A stretch of DNA of 43,772 nt. It comes from an uncultured Oscillospiraceae bacterium. GTDB taxonomy: Bacteria; Bacillota; Clostridia; Oscillospirales; Acutalibacteraceae. Below are positions 6,450 to 15,075 of this stretch, piece after piece. The stretch is from positions 1-43,772 of the forward strand of contig CAJMBP010000003.1 of NCBI GenBank assembly GCA_905211675.1, in the 5' to 3' direction. A program made the translations under genes and the position numbers. How positions within the stretch are numbered: position 1 is the stretch's first letter; every line of letters begins with the position of its first letter. The notes below the pieces were generated by a model that was not told the DNA's origin, searched no databases, and saw nothing but the letters and a program-made list of their open reading frames with translations.

Positions 6450-7328
6450 ATGAAGGGTATTATTCTTGCAGGCGGCAGCGGAACACGCCTTTATCCGCTT
6501 ACTATGGTAACCTCAAAGCAGCTTCTCCCAGTTTATGATAAGCCTATGATTTACTATCCGCTTTCAACGCTTATGCTGGCAGGTATTCGCGATATTCTTA
6601 TAATTTCCACACCCACCGACCTGCCTAACTTTGAGCGCCTTTTGGGCGATGGTTCACGCTACGGCATAAATCTTTCTTATGCGGTACAGCCTTCTCCCGA
6701 CGGACTGGCTCAGGCTTTCCTTATTGGTGAAGAATTTATTGACGGCGACAGCTGTGCCATGGTGCTGGGCGACAACATTTTTTACGGCAACGGACTTAAA
6801 AAACACCTTCGTGAAGCCGCCTCACGTGAGGTCGGGGCTACTGTTTTCGGCTATTATGTAGATGACCCCGAGCGTTTCGGCATTGTAGAGTTTGATGAAA
6901 ACGGCAAGGCAATATCGATTGAGGAAAAACCTAAAAATCCCAAATCAAACTATTGTGTAACGGGTCTTTATTTCTATGATAGCCGCGTTGTTGAAATGGC
7001 TAAAAAGGTTAAACCGTCGGCTCGCGGCGAGCTTGAAATTACCGACCTTAATAAGCTTTATCTCGAAGATGACACGCTTAATGTTGTAACATTGGGCAGG
7101 GGCTACGCATGGCTTGATACCGGCACAATGGACGCCTTATCGGAGGCTACCGAATTTGTAAAGGTTATAGAAAACCGACAGGGAATTCAGATTTCCGCGG
7201 TTGAGGAAATTGCCTATAAAAACGGTTGGATAAGCAAGGAAAAGCTTATTGAATCTGCCGAAAAATACGGCAAATCACCCTACGGCGAGCATCTTAAAAA
7301 GGTTGCCGAAGGTAAGTTCATTTATTAA
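6450..7328 (+). CDS. rfbA: Glucose-1-phosphate thymidylyltransferase RmlA
   Basis: RmlA joins dTTP and glucose-1-phosphate to give dTDP-glucose, the first step towards dTDP-L-rhamnose and other deoxysugars for surface polysaccharides. The 292-residue length is standard. The nucleotide-binding [11 protein letters not shown] (8-18), [50 protein letters not shown] and the late WLDTGT are all present. AAGGAG precedes ATG 6450. The usual partners rmlB, rmlC and rmlD are not adjacent; the gene sits behind a cyclophilin and ends at a terminator, so the rest of the pathway must be elsewhere if it exists. Confidence 0.96.
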   Translation: MKGIILAGGSGTRLYPLTMVTSKQLLPVYDKPMIYYPLSTLMLAGIRDILIISTPTDLPNFERLLGDGSRYGINLSYAVQPSPDGLAQAFLIGEEFIDGDSCAMVLGDNIFYGNGLKKHLREAASREVGATVFGYYVDDPERFGIVEFDENGKAISIEEKPKNPKSNYCVTGLYFYDSRVVEMAKKVKPSARGELEITDLNKLYLEDDTLNVVTLGRGYAWLDTGTMDALSEATEFVKVIENRQGIQISAVEEIAYKNGWISKEKLIESAEKYGKSPYGEHLKKVAEGKFIY

Positions 7329-7337
7329 GCTTTATAT

Positions 7338-7372
7338 AAAGGGGCAGTTGGCAGAGTGCGAACTGCCCTTTT
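7338..7372 (+). terminator. Intrinsic terminator after rmlA
   Basis: AAAGGGGCAGTT (7338-7349) pairs with AACTGCCCTTTT (7361-7372), with one G-U pair, around an 11-base loop. The 3' arm ends in four T residues. Confidence 0.7.
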
Positions 7373-7381
7373 AAAATGATG

Positions 7382-7414
7382 ATATTTGCAATGTTTAAAG
7401 ATAATATTTGCAAT
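7382..7414 (+). promoter_or_regulatory. Tandem direct repeats upstream of uxaC (candidate activator sites)
   Basis: ATATTTGCAAT occurs identically at 7382-7392 and 7404-7414, 22 bases apart, or about two helical turns. If transcription starts near 7449 (from the -10 at 7437), the repeat centres fall near -62 and -40, where activators such as AraC-type proteins often bind. The regulator is not identified. Confidence 0.5.
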
Positions 7415-7436
7415 TTAATTGTGATTATTGATTATA

Positions 7437-7442
7437 TATAAT
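7437..7442 (+). promoter_or_regulatory. -10 box of the uxaC promoter
   Basis: TATAAT (7437-7442) is a perfect -10 box. The hexamer 17 bases upstream, TTTAAT (7414-7419), is a poor -35 and touches the second direct repeat. That is the pattern of an activator-dependent promoter. Confidence 0.5.
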
Positions 7443-7478
7443 AATAGTCAGATATTGATAAAAGGGGAGTTATTCTGT

Positions 7479-8879
7479 ATGAGCTTTATTAACGATGATT
7501 TTATTTTGACAAATAAAACGGCAAAAAGGCTTTATCACGATTATGCCGAAAAAATGCCGATTATCGACTATCACTGCCATATAAATCCGAAAGAGATTTA
7601 TGAAAATAAAAAGTTTAAAAATATAACCGAAATATGGCTGGGCGGCGACCCTTACAAATGGCGGCTTATACGCAGTAACGGCGTTCCTGAAAATGAAATT
7701 ACCGGCGATGCCGATGATTACACAAAGTTTTTGCGATTTGCCGAAATGTTGCCGCGCGCAATAGGCAACCCCATGTATCATTGGAATCATCTTGAGCTTA
7801 AACGCTATTTCGACTATGACGGAATTTTAAGCGAAAAGACCGCCGAAGAGGTTTGGAATCTTTGCAATGAAAAGCTTGCAAGCAATGATATGTCGGCTTG
7901 CAGTATAATCGAAAAGTCAAATGTAAAAATGATAGGTACAACCGACGACCCTATCGACTCATTAGAATGGCATAAAAAAATTGCCGAAGAGGGTGTTTGC
8001 ACGGCGCAGGTTTTGCCGTCGTTCCGACCCGATAAGGCTGTAAACATTGATAAGGCGGGCTTTGCCGATTACATAAAGGCTTTGGCAGACGCCGCCGATA
8101 TGCCCATCAGGTGCTTTGCCGATGTTAAAGCGGCGCTTATAAAGCGGCTTGATTTCTTTTGCGAAATGGGTTGCAAGGCAACAGACCACGGTTTAGATTA
8201 TATTCCGTTTGAAACAGGCACCGAAAAGGAAATCGACGCGGCGTTTAAGGCTGTTATGAAGGGTAAATCAATTACGGCAAAGCAGGCCGATATGTATAAA
8301 ACAGCCCTGCTCGTATGCCTTGGCAGGGAGTACGCAAAGCGCGGAATTGTTATGCAGATTCATTACAGCGTTCAGCGTAACACCAACAAAGCTATGTTTA
8401 ATCAAATCGGCGCCGACACAGGCTTTGATACTATATCTACAAGGCCTTGCAGTGAAGCGCTTACCGCTTTGCTTAACGCATTGGCAGTTGACGACTTGTT
8501 GCCGAAAACTATTATTTATTCACTTAATCCGCATGACAATGAAATGATTGATACCGTTATCGGAGCATTTCAGGGCACCGAGGCGGCAGGCAAAATTCAG
8601 CACGGCTCTGCTTGGTGGTTCAGCGACACAAAGTCGGGTATGGAAACCCAGCTTAAATCGCTTGCCAATTTGTCATTGCTCGGCAATTTTATAGGTATGC
8701 TTACCGACTCGCGAAGCTTTTTGTCGTACACCCGTCACGAATATTTCAGGCGCATACTCTGCAATGTGCTGGGCACTTGGGTTGAAAACGGTGAATACCC
8801 AGCCGATATGGAAACACTCGGCAAAATCGTTGAGGATATTTGCTATAATAACGCGGCAAGATATTTCGGAATAGAATAA
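7479..8879 (+). CDS. uxaC: Glucuronate isomerase UxaC
   Basis: UxaC interconverts D-glucuronate and D-fructuronate, and D-galacturonate and D-tagaturonate, opening hexuronate breakdown (pectin and host glycan sugars). The protein has 466 residues from ATG 7479, chosen for the AAAGGGGAG at 7461-7469; an upstream in-frame start at 7428 lies within the promoter. Family marks include MPIIDYHCHINPKEI (metal site H32/H34), WLGGDPYKWRLIRSNGV, the middle MQIHYSVQRN and the C-terminal SDSRSFLSYTRHEYFRRILCN-like region. It is monocistronic, without uxaB, uxuA or kdg genes, so the rest of the pathway must be encoded elsewhere. The upstream repeats suggest regulation by substrate. Confidence 0.95.
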   Translation: MSFINDDFILTNKTAKRLYHDYAEKMPIIDYHCHINPKEIYENKKFKNITEIWLGGDPYKWRLIRSNGVPENEITGDADDYTKFLRFAEMLPRAIGNPMYHWNHLELKRYFDYDGILSEKTAEEVWNLCNEKLASNDMSACSIIEKSNVKMIGTTDDPIDSLEWHKKIAEEGVCTAQVLPSFRPDKAVNIDKAGFADYIKALADAADMPIRCFADVKAALIKRLDFFCEMGCKATDHGLDYIPFETGTEKEIDAAFKAVMKGKSITAKQADMYKTALLVCLGREYAKRGIVMQIHYSVQRNTNKAMFNQIGADTGFDTISTRPCSEALTALLNALAVDDLLPKTIIYSLNPHDNEMIDTVIGAFQGTEAAGKIQHGSAWWFSDTKSGMETQLKSLANLSLLGNFIGMLTDSRSFLSYTRHEYFRRILCNVLGTWVENGEYPADMETLGKIVEDICYNNAARYFGIE

Positions 8880-8887
8880 TATATAAA

Positions 8888-8921
8888 GGTCGGTTAGCGT
8901 AAAACTAACCGACCGATTTTT
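8888..8921. terminator. Terminator after uxaC
   Basis: GGTCGGTTAG (8888-8897) pairs perfectly with CTAACCGACC (8905-8914) and is followed by a T-run at 8917-8921. It lies between the convergent uxaC and dpaB genes and may also help terminate the minus-strand transcript. Confidence 0.8.
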
Positions 8922-9492
8922 ATATTATAACGGGTTGCAACTGTACGCCGCCGAGCGCCGCCTCCACCGTTTCGGGTATTTTTGAAAAGTTGCATACAAG
9001 CGAATTGTTTTTTGAATACGGATCGTCCTGCTTATAGGGCACAAAGTATATGTTTTTTGTGTTGTGTAAAAGCCCTAAATTTTTAGCGGTAGCGCCAAGC
9101 GCGTCGTTTGTGGCAATGCCTAACACAACCGGCTTGTTATTGCGAAGGTGCGCTTTTACCGCCATTGTTACCGCAGTGTCGGTAACGCCTAAAGCAATTT
9201 TTGCCGCCGTGTTGCCGGTGCAGGGGGCAACTGTTATTATGTCAAGCAGATTTTTAGGACCTATGGGTTCGGCGTCGGGCACCGTGTGTATAATTTTTTT
9301 GCCGCAGATTTTTTCTACCTCGGCATTAAATTCGGCACACTTGGCAAAGCGGGTATCGGTGCTGTAGGTTATTTCCGACATTATGGGCGTAATATCTATA
9401 TCAAGCTTTGCAAGCTCTTTGAGCACAGCGAGTGATTTATTTATTGTGCAAAAAGAGCCGCAAAATGCGTATCCGAGTTTTATATTTTGCAT
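8920..9492 (-). CDS. dpaB: Dipicolinate synthase subunit B (SpoVFB)
   Basis: Subunit B is the flavoprotein-like partner that, with subunit A, makes dipicolinic acid from dihydrodipicolinate in the mother cell during sporulation. Dipicolinate fills the spore core with calcium and gives heat resistance. The 190-residue protein has the flavoprotein-like opening LGYAFCGSFCTINKSL, ITVAPCTGNTAAKIALGVTDTAVTMAVKAHLRN, VLGIATNDALG and a C-terminal NIYFVPYKQDDP, all typical of SpoVFB. The start is ATG 9492, with AGGAG 7 bases upstream; ATG 9498 is too close to that site. It overlaps the end of dpaA by 13 bases, so the pair is coupled. Confidence 0.95.
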   Translation of the reverse strand: MQNIKLGYAFCGSFCTINKSLAVLKELAKLDIDITPIMSEITYSTDTRFAKCAEFNAEVEKICGKKIIHTVPDAEPIGPKNLLDIITVAPCTGNTAAKIALGVTDTAVTMAVKAHLRNNKPVVLGIATNDALGATAKNLGLLHNTKNIYFVPYKQDDPYSKNNSLVCNFSKIPETVEAALGGVQLQPVII

Positions 9493-10271
9493 TTCCATTC
9501 TCCTATCAGTTGATTTGCAGTTTGAGCTATGATTTTACCGGCGGTTTCCGGCGCAATTTTTCCGGGTATTCCGGGCAGTTTTACAGCATTCAAATCGGTG
9601 TTTTTATAATCGATACAGCCTTTTGTTGAAAGATCGTATAAAAGACATCGCTCAAGCCCTTTGTAATTGCCGTTAAATACATCGGCATCTACCGTGTTGA
9701 ATATTATATCAAAATTTTCGGCAAGCTCGGCTGCTTTGCTTGTATGAATGTGTTTGATATTTAATGCGTCAAGCATTGCAAAATCTGCGTCCTTTCTTGC
9801 CGACACGAAAACATCGCATTTAAGACCTATCAGTCGGTCGGTCAAAACCCTTGCGACTCTGCCGTAGCCTATAACCAAAACGCGCGATTTCCATAGGCAA
9901 AACGGGGTGTCGAAAATGGCGCGGGCAATTGCACCTTCGGCTGTAGGAACCGCATTAAGCAGGCAAAAACCGTCAAGGTTAAGATAATCTACGCAGTTTT
10001 TGTTTTCAAATTTGTATCCGCAGCTTAATATAAGCGATTTATCTGACGCGTTGCTTATATATTCAAGCGGAATAATCTTATCGCTCTGCGGGCAGAAAAC
10101 GGTTTTTTTGTCTTTGGTGGTAGGTACCGGCAACAAAATAACATCGGCGCACTCTATGTCGCCGTTGTCGTTTTTGGTAAGTCCTAAGCTGTCTGCCGTG
10201 TAGCCCATTCTTTTTAATTCGTTCATTGCAACATTCATGCGGCGGTCTCCGCCTATAATCAATATGTTCAT
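9480..10271 (-). CDS. dpaA: Dipicolinate synthase subunit A (SpoVFA)
   Basis: Subunit A is the dehydrogenase-like half of dipicolinate synthase. The 263-residue protein has an N-terminal Rossmann-like segment (NILIIGGDRRMNVAMNELKRMGY) and a second NAD(P)-binding motif VLVIGYGRVARVL near residue 134. The C-terminal LPGIPGKIAPETAGKIIA is typical of the family. The start is placed at ATG 10271; the in-frame GTG at 10280 is an alternative. Neither has a strong ribosome binding site, which is unusual in this window. It is immediately upstream of dpaB and downstream of the cca terminator. A SigK-like promoter overlapping that terminator (10323-10349) could drive late mother-cell expression, as known for spoVF in Bacillus subtilis. 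Confidence 0.95.
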   Translation of the reverse strand: MNILIIGGDRRMNVAMNELKRMGYTADSLGLTKNDNGDIECADVILLPVPTTKDKKTVFCPQSDKIIPLEYISNASDKSLILSCGYKFENKNCVDYLNLDGFCLLNAVPTAEGAIARAIFDTPFCLWKSRVLVIGYGRVARVLTDRLIGLKCDVFVSARKDADFAMLDALNIKHIHTSKAAELAENFDIIFNTVDADVFNGNYKGLERCLLYDLSTKGCIDYKNTDLNAVKLPGIPGKIAPETAGKIIAQTANQLIGEWKCKI

Positions 10272-10289
10272 AAAAATCACACTGCCGTT

Positions 10290-10337
10290 AAAAAAATTAA
10301 GCGCCGTAAATGTAATTCAATACATTTTATGGCGCTT
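10290..10337 (-). terminator. Terminator after cca (minus strand)
   Basis: On the minus strand AAGCGCC (10337-10331) pairs with GGCGCTT (10305-10299), extended by an AT-rich inner stem with one bulge, and a run of seven T residues follows (10296-10290). It ends cca transcription and forms the leader of dpaA if the proposed promoter is real. Confidence 0.75.
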
Positions 10338-10349
10338 ATCGTGTTTAGT
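10323..10349 (-). promoter_or_regulatory. Possible SigK-type promoter of dpaAB
   Basis: On the minus strand AC (10349-10348) is followed after 16 bases by CATAAAATG (10331-10323). The SigK consensus is AC-N16/17-CATANNNTA, so only the last base differs. It sits about 50 bases before dpaA. The motif is short and AT-rich, so a chance match is possible. Confidence 0.4.
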
Positions 10350-11505
10350 TACATATTAAATTTAAAAGTTTGTCGCGTGAATTGTATTCGGGGTGTGTTA
10401 TTACCGTATTTAATAAAAAGTCTAATTTTTCGCCTATATCCCTACCCTTGACACCTAAATTCAACAGGTCGCTGCCCGAAAGCGCAAGTTGAGATATTTT
10501 GTACGGCTCACCGTTTTTAAATATTTCGTCTAACAGTGACAGGTGTTTGGTGACATCAATTTTAAGTATATGTTTATAGTAGCTTAAAATGTCATAAACA
10601 ATATCTTTATCTGCAAAATTCAAAGCCCTTTTAATGCTTACTTTATCGGCGCTTATAATGCCCTGCGAAAGGCTGTTCATTTTAAAGCAGTAATCTTTAA
10701 AATCGTTACTGCATTTTAAGCTTTCAAGCGTACGGGCAAGATTGAGGCTTGTTAAATTCAAAAGTGCGAAGATACGCAGATTTTCTTTAAAATCAAGGTC
10801 TTTTATGCCGTTTAAATCGCCGCTTTTAAGGCAGTAGTTTTCAAGTGCGTTTGTTTCAAGTAATGGGCAAATAGCTGTGATATTATTACCCATTGCCGCC
10901 TTTTTAAGCTCTGCAAAAATTCGCTCTGCGCTTATGTTTTTAAGTAGATGAGCGCACTCTTTTGCCGAATCAAAGGTTTGCTTTTCAATTTTAAAGTCAA
11001 GCGTTGCCGAAAATCTGAAAAGGCGCAAAATACGCAGTGCGTCCTCATTAAAGCGGGTTTTTGCATCGCCGACCGCCCTTAATGTTTTGCTTTTAATATC
11101 ATTTGTGCCGCCGAAACAGTCGATTAAACCTTCGGTGTCGTTGTAACACATGGCATTTACGGTAAAATCACGCCGCGCAAGATCCTTTGTTATGTCGCTT
11201 ACAAAGCTTACACTTTCGGGGTGACGGCTGTCGCTGTATGAGCCTTCGGTTCTGAAGGTTGTAACCTCTATGGGCTCACCGTCGGCAATTACCGTAACTG
11301 TTCCGTGCTTAATGCCGGTGTCGACGGTTTTTGAAAACAAGCTTTTTATCTCTTGTGGAGTAGCATCGGTGGCTATGTCGTAATCGTGCGGCACCTTACC
11401 GCAGAGTAAATCACGCACACAACCGCCTACTATGTAGGCCTTGTATCCGTTTGCCAGAATAGTATCAAGTGTTTTTTTTACGGTTTTAGGTAAATCGAAT
11501 TTCAT
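10345..11505 (-). CDS. cca: CCA tRNA nucleotidyltransferase
   Basis: Adds or repairs the 3'-terminal CCA of tRNAs using CTP and ATP, without a nucleic-acid template. This is a 386-residue class II enzyme. The head and palm show IVGGCVRDLL (25-34) and the metal-binding HDYDIATDATP (DxD, 41-43). FRTEGSYSDSRHP comes next, then RRDFTVNAMCYN (template-like region) and RFNEDALRILRLFRFSATL (neck). No C-terminal HD domain is seen. ATG 11505 follows AAGAAAGG. It is divergent from murC, and its own terminator follows immediately. Confidence 0.95.
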   Translation of the reverse strand: MKFDLPKTVKKTLDTILANGYKAYIVGGCVRDLLCGKVPHDYDIATDATPQEIKSLFSKTVDTGIKHGTVTVIADGEPIEVTTFRTEGSYSDSRHPESVSFVSDITKDLARRDFTVNAMCYNDTEGLIDCFGGTNDIKSKTLRAVGDAKTRFNEDALRILRLFRFSATLDFKIEKQTFDSAKECAHLLKNISAERIFAELKKAAMGNNITAICPLLETNALENYCLKSGDLNGIKDLDFKENLRIFALLNLTSLNLARTLESLKCSNDFKDYCFKMNSLSQGIISADKVSIKRALNFADKDIVYDILSYYKHILKIDVTKHLSLLDEIFKNGEPYKISQLALSGSDLLNLGVKGRDIGEKLDFLLNTVITHPEYNSRDKLLNLICN

Positions 11506-11592
11506 TTTGTATGCCTTTCTTAAAAAAAGGGTTTATTTTTTTAGTAAAAAATAGTATAATATAACTATCTATAAAACATTTGAGGCGTTTTT

Positions 11593-12966
11593 ATGAAACA
11601 ACAGCATATTGAAGATAAATATTTTTTAAATGCGCACCATATTCACATGATAGGCATAGGCGGCAGCGGTATGTGTCCCCTTGCCGAGCTTTTGCTGTCG
11701 CGCGGTTATAAAATTACAGGCTCTGACAAAAGCGATAATGCGAATGTTAAGCGGCTGAAAGCACTTGGAATTACCGTTTATAACGAGCATAAAGCCGAAA
11801 ACATAGACGGCGCCGATTTGGTTGCATTTTCTGCCGCCGTGCATAACGACAATCCCGAAATGAAAGCCGCCGATGAAAACTCGGTGCCTAAAATGGAACG
11901 CTCACAGCTACTCGGTGCTGTCACAAGGTGTTATGATAATGTAATAGGCGTCAGCGGCACACACGGTAAAACTACCGTCAGTTCCATAATAACACAAATT
12001 TTACTGCTTAACAAGCAAAATCCTAACGCGGTTATAGGCGGCAAATTGCCGATAGCCGATTCATCATGCGTGGTGGGTGATTCACAGACATTAGTTTGCG
12101 AGTCCTGCGAGTTTGTTGACAGCTTTTTAATGTTTTCGCCCGATATTACTGTGTTGCTTAATATTGACAATGACCACATGGACTATTTCAAGAATATGGA
12201 AAATCTTGAAAATTCATTTAAAGAGTTTGTATCAAAGGGTAAAATCTGTTACGCAAACGGCGATGATAACCGAGTTAAAAGGGTTGTGTCGGGTATTGAT
12301 TCAAAGGTAATAACATACGGTTTTAGTGAGGATAACGATTATTATCCGCAAAATATCACAGCCGGAAAGTACGGATTTTGCTTTGATGTAATGCACCGCG
12401 GCGAAAAGGTAGGCGCCCTCGACATGCATGTTCCCGGTAGGCACAACATTTATAACGGTCTTGTGTCTTTTGCGGTATGCTACGAAATGGGTGTGCAGCC
12501 CAAAGGTATTGCCGACGCTGTTGCACGCTTTACGGGCGCGGGCAGACGCTTCGAGTTTATAGGAGAGGCGCGCGGCATTACCGTTGTCGATGATTACGCC
12601 CACCACCCGACCGAAATGCTTGCCACCTTGCAGGCGGCAAAAACTCTTGATTATAAAAGGGTAATTGTTGCTTTTCAGCCCTATACCTATTCGCGTGTGG
12701 CGCTTTTGCGTGAGGGTATGATAAAGGCTCTGTCGGTTGCCGATAAGGTTTTTGTAACCCCTATTGTAGCCTCGCGTGAAGAAAATATTTACGGTGTAAA
12801 ATCTGAGGATATCACCGACAGCCTGCCCGACGCTCAGGTTGTTTCCGATTATAATGAATTGGCTGAAAAAATGATTGAAAGCGCAGGCGACGGCGACCTT
12901 ATAATCACGATGGGCGCAGGTGATATTTACAAGGCGGCACATATTATTTTGGGGAAACTGAAATGA
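11593..12966 (+). CDS. murC: UDP-N-acetylmuramate--L-alanine ligase MurC
   Basis: MurC adds the first amino acid, L-alanine, to UDP-MurNAc in peptidoglycan precursor synthesis, using ATP. The 457-residue protein has the N-terminal Rossmann GIGGSGM (21-27), the P-loop GTHGKTT (122-128), the Mur ligase DNDHMDYF region and the C-terminal DDYAHHPTEM motif. TTGAGGCG precedes ATG 11593. A TATAAT box sits at 11555-11560 with a weak -35 (TTTATT, 11532-11537). It opens a co-directional run, and its stop overlaps the next start (ATGA), so MurC and the AlaX protein are coupled. No other mur genes are adjacent. Confidence 0.97.
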   Translation: MKQQHIEDKYFLNAHHIHMIGIGGSGMCPLAELLLSRGYKITGSDKSDNANVKRLKALGITVYNEHKAENIDGADLVAFSAAVHNDNPEMKAADENSVPKMERSQLLGAVTRCYDNVIGVSGTHGKTTVSSIITQILLLNKQNPNAVIGGKLPIADSSCVVGDSQTLVCESCEFVDSFLMFSPDITVLLNIDNDHMDYFKNMENLENSFKEFVSKGKICYANGDDNRVKRVVSGIDSKVITYGFSEDNDYYPQNITAGKYGFCFDVMHRGEKVGALDMHVPGRHNIYNGLVSFAVCYEMGVQPKGIADAVARFTGAGRRFEFIGEARGITVVDDYAHHPTEMLATLQAAKTLDYKRVIVAFQPYTYSRVALLREGMIKALSVADKVFVTPIVASREENIYGVKSEDITDSLPDAQVVSDYNELAEKMIESAGDGDLIITMGAGDIYKAAHIILGKLK

Positions 12967-14096
12967 CGCAAAGGCTATACGAAGAAGACGCATATATATC
13001 ATGCTTTAAAGCAACCGTGACCGATTGCATAAAAGACGGCGACTTTTATAAAACGGTTCTTGATAAAACCGCCTTTTTCCCCGAAGGCGGAGGACAGGCC
13101 GCCGATAGGGGCTTTTTAGGTAATGCAAAGGTTTTTGATGTTCAAATCAAAGACGGCACGGTTTATCATTACACCGATATACCGGTCGAAACAGGCAGTA
13201 CGGTAAACGGAAAAATAGATTTTGACCGCCGATTTGCGTTTATGCAAAACCATACGGGCGAGCATATTGTATCGGGTATTGCTCATACGCTCTTCGGCGT
13301 TAATAATGTCGGCTTTCATCTGGGTGAAGATTTTGTCACGGTTGATTTTGATAAAGAACTCAGTCGTGAACAATTAAATGAAATTGAGTATCTTGCAAAC
13401 CAAAAGGTATGGCAAAATCTTGCCGTAAAAGCGTATTATCCAAGTGAAGAAGTTCTTAAAAGCACCGAATACCGCAGTAAAAAAGAGATTGACGGTGCGG
13501 TGCGGCTTGTAGAAATTGAAAACACCGATATTTGTGCGTGCTGTGCACCGCATGTAAAAAGAACGGGCGAAATCGGAATTATAAAATTGCTCGATTTCGA
13601 GCGTATGCGCGGCGGCTTGAGAATTATTTTAAAATGCGGTGCGTTTGCGCTTGCCGATTACGGAACAAAGTTCGAAAATGTGTCCGAAATTTCTAAATTA
13701 CTGTCATCAAAGCAGGAAAACGCGGCGCGGGCGGTAGAGTTATTAGATCAAAAATTTTCTGACGAAAAGCGTAAAAATTCCGAACTGAAAAAGAAAATCG
13801 CCGAGCTTATGTCGCTTACCGCCGACAAAAATACATATTGTATTTTTGCGGATGACTGTGAAATTAAAGATTTACAGCTTATAGCCGATAAAATGCACAA
13901 AAGCTACGGCGGTATAAGAGCAGCTTTTTCAAAGACCGAAGAGGGCTATTGCTTTGCGATTTGCGGTGAAGAAAACGAACTTCAAGAGTTTTTCGGTAAA
14001 TTCAAATCAAAATTCGCCGTTCGCGGCGGAGGACGAGGCGGTATGTTGCAGGGCACCGTAAACGCAACAAAAGAAAGCATAAAATTGTTCTTTTAA
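12963..14096 (+). CDS. AlaX-type alanyl-tRNA editing protein with DHHA1 domain
   Basis: A free-standing editing factor related to the editing half of AlaRS, which removes serine or glycine wrongly attached to tRNA-Ala. The 377-residue protein has the N-terminal FFPEGGGQAADRG (38-50) and the zinc-site histidines H97 and H101 in NHTGEH. The second half of the site, C193xxxH197, lies in CACCAPH. A helical linker and a C-terminal DHHA1-like domain ending RGGGRGGMLQGT follow. This is the long AlaX form. It starts within the murC stop (ATGA overlap). The aminoacylation domain of AlaRS is absent, so it is not a truncated alaS. Confidence 0.9.
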   Translation: MTQRLYEEDAYISCFKATVTDCIKDGDFYKTVLDKTAFFPEGGGQAADRGFLGNAKVFDVQIKDGTVYHYTDIPVETGSTVNGKIDFDRRFAFMQNHTGEHIVSGIAHTLFGVNNVGFHLGEDFVTVDFDKELSREQLNEIEYLANQKVWQNLAVKAYYPSEEVLKSTEYRSKKEIDGAVRLVEIENTDICACCAPHVKRTGEIGIIKLLDFERMRGGLRIILKCGAFALADYGTKFENVSEISKLLSSKQENAARAVELLDQKFSDEKRKNSELKKKIAELMSLTADKNTYCIFADDCEIKDLQLIADKMHKSYGGIRAAFSKTEEGYCFAICGEENELQEFFGKFKSKFAVRGGGRGGMLQGTVNATKESIKLFF

Positions 14097-14138
14097 TTTT
14101 TAAAGACTTATGATAAAATCATACTTTGAGGTGTTTTA

Positions 14139-15056
14139 ATGAATTGGACCGAAATTACGGCAACTGTGCCGTCGGATAAAACCGACCAAGCGGCGGCTGT
14201 TGCAAATATGACCGTGCCTTACGGAATTTATATCGAAGACTATACCGATTTAGAAGCGGGCGCTATAGAAATCGCCCATATTGACCTTATCGATGAAGAG
14301 CTTGTAAATAAAGACAGAACTCACTCTGTAATTCACATGTATATTGCCGAGAGCGACAATGCTGTTGAGGCGGCAGCCTACCTGCGCGAGCGCTTTAATG
14401 CCTGCGGAATAGAAAATGAGATTAACTGTGCGGTTGTTGACGATTCCGATTGGAACGAGAATTGGAAAAAATATTTCAAAGCTTTTGAAATTGGTGAAAA
14501 ATTAGCGGTTTGTCCCAGCTGGGAAAGTTATAATAACAAAGACGGACGCACCGTTATAAGCCTTGACCCGGGCGCCGCCTTCGGCACGGGCAGTCACGCC
14601 ACCACATCACTTTGCCTTGAAATACTTGAAAACAGAGTAACAAGTGACACTACCGTGCTTGATATAGGCACCGGTAGCGGCATACTTGCCATTGCCGCCG
14701 ATTTGCTCGGTGCAAAGCGTGCTGTCGGCGTAGATATTGACGCACAGTCGGTAAAAACCGCAATAGCTAATGCCGAAATAAACGGTGTCAGCGAAAAAAC
14801 CGAATTTATTGTCGGGGACTTGGCAGAAAAAATTGTAGGTGAATACGATATTGTGTGCGCAAACATTGTCGCCGATGTTGTAATCAGACTTTTTGACAAT
14901 GTGGCGAACTTTATGAAAAAAGACGGCATACTTATTGTATCGGGCATAATAGACCAGCGTGCCGACGAGGTTGAAAAGGCGGCGGCGTCACACGGCTTTA
15001 CCGTGGAGAAAGGTCTTGCCCGCGAAGAATGGCACGCCTATATACTTAAAAAATAA
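14139..15056 (+). CDS. prmA: Ribosomal protein L11 methyltransferase PrmA
   Basis: PrmA trimethylates ribosomal protein L11 using S-adenosylmethionine. The 305-residue length is standard. The N-terminal substrate domain contains DDSDWNENWKKYFKAF (101-116), the linker DPGAAFGTGSHATT (143-156) is a family signature, and VLDIGTGSGIL (173-183) is the SAM-binding motif I. VCANIVADV carries the N-I/V motif of motif IV. TTGAGGTG precedes ATG 14139. It lies between alaX and prfB, so three translation-related genes are grouped. Confidence 0.96.
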   Translation: MNWTEITATVPSDKTDQAAAVANMTVPYGIYIEDYTDLEAGAIEIAHIDLIDEELVNKDRTHSVIHMYIAESDNAVEAAAYLRERFNACGIENEINCAVVDDSDWNENWKKYFKAFEIGEKLAVCPSWESYNNKDGRTVISLDPGAAFGTGSHATTSLCLEILENRVTSDTTVLDIGTGSGILAIAADLLGAKRAVGVDIDAQSVKTAIANAEINGVSEKTEFIVGDLAEKIVGEYDIVCANIVADVVIRLFDNVANFMKKDGILIVSGIIDQRADEVEKAAASHGFTVEKGLAREEWHAYILKK

Positions 15057-15075
15057 ACTCTTTGGAGGAAATTAA

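Noticed and set aside
12301..13002. A 233-codon open frame on the minus strand opposite murC
   Set aside because: It lies antisense to a clear MurC gene, has no ribosome binding site or family resemblance, and is explained by codon bias of the real gene.
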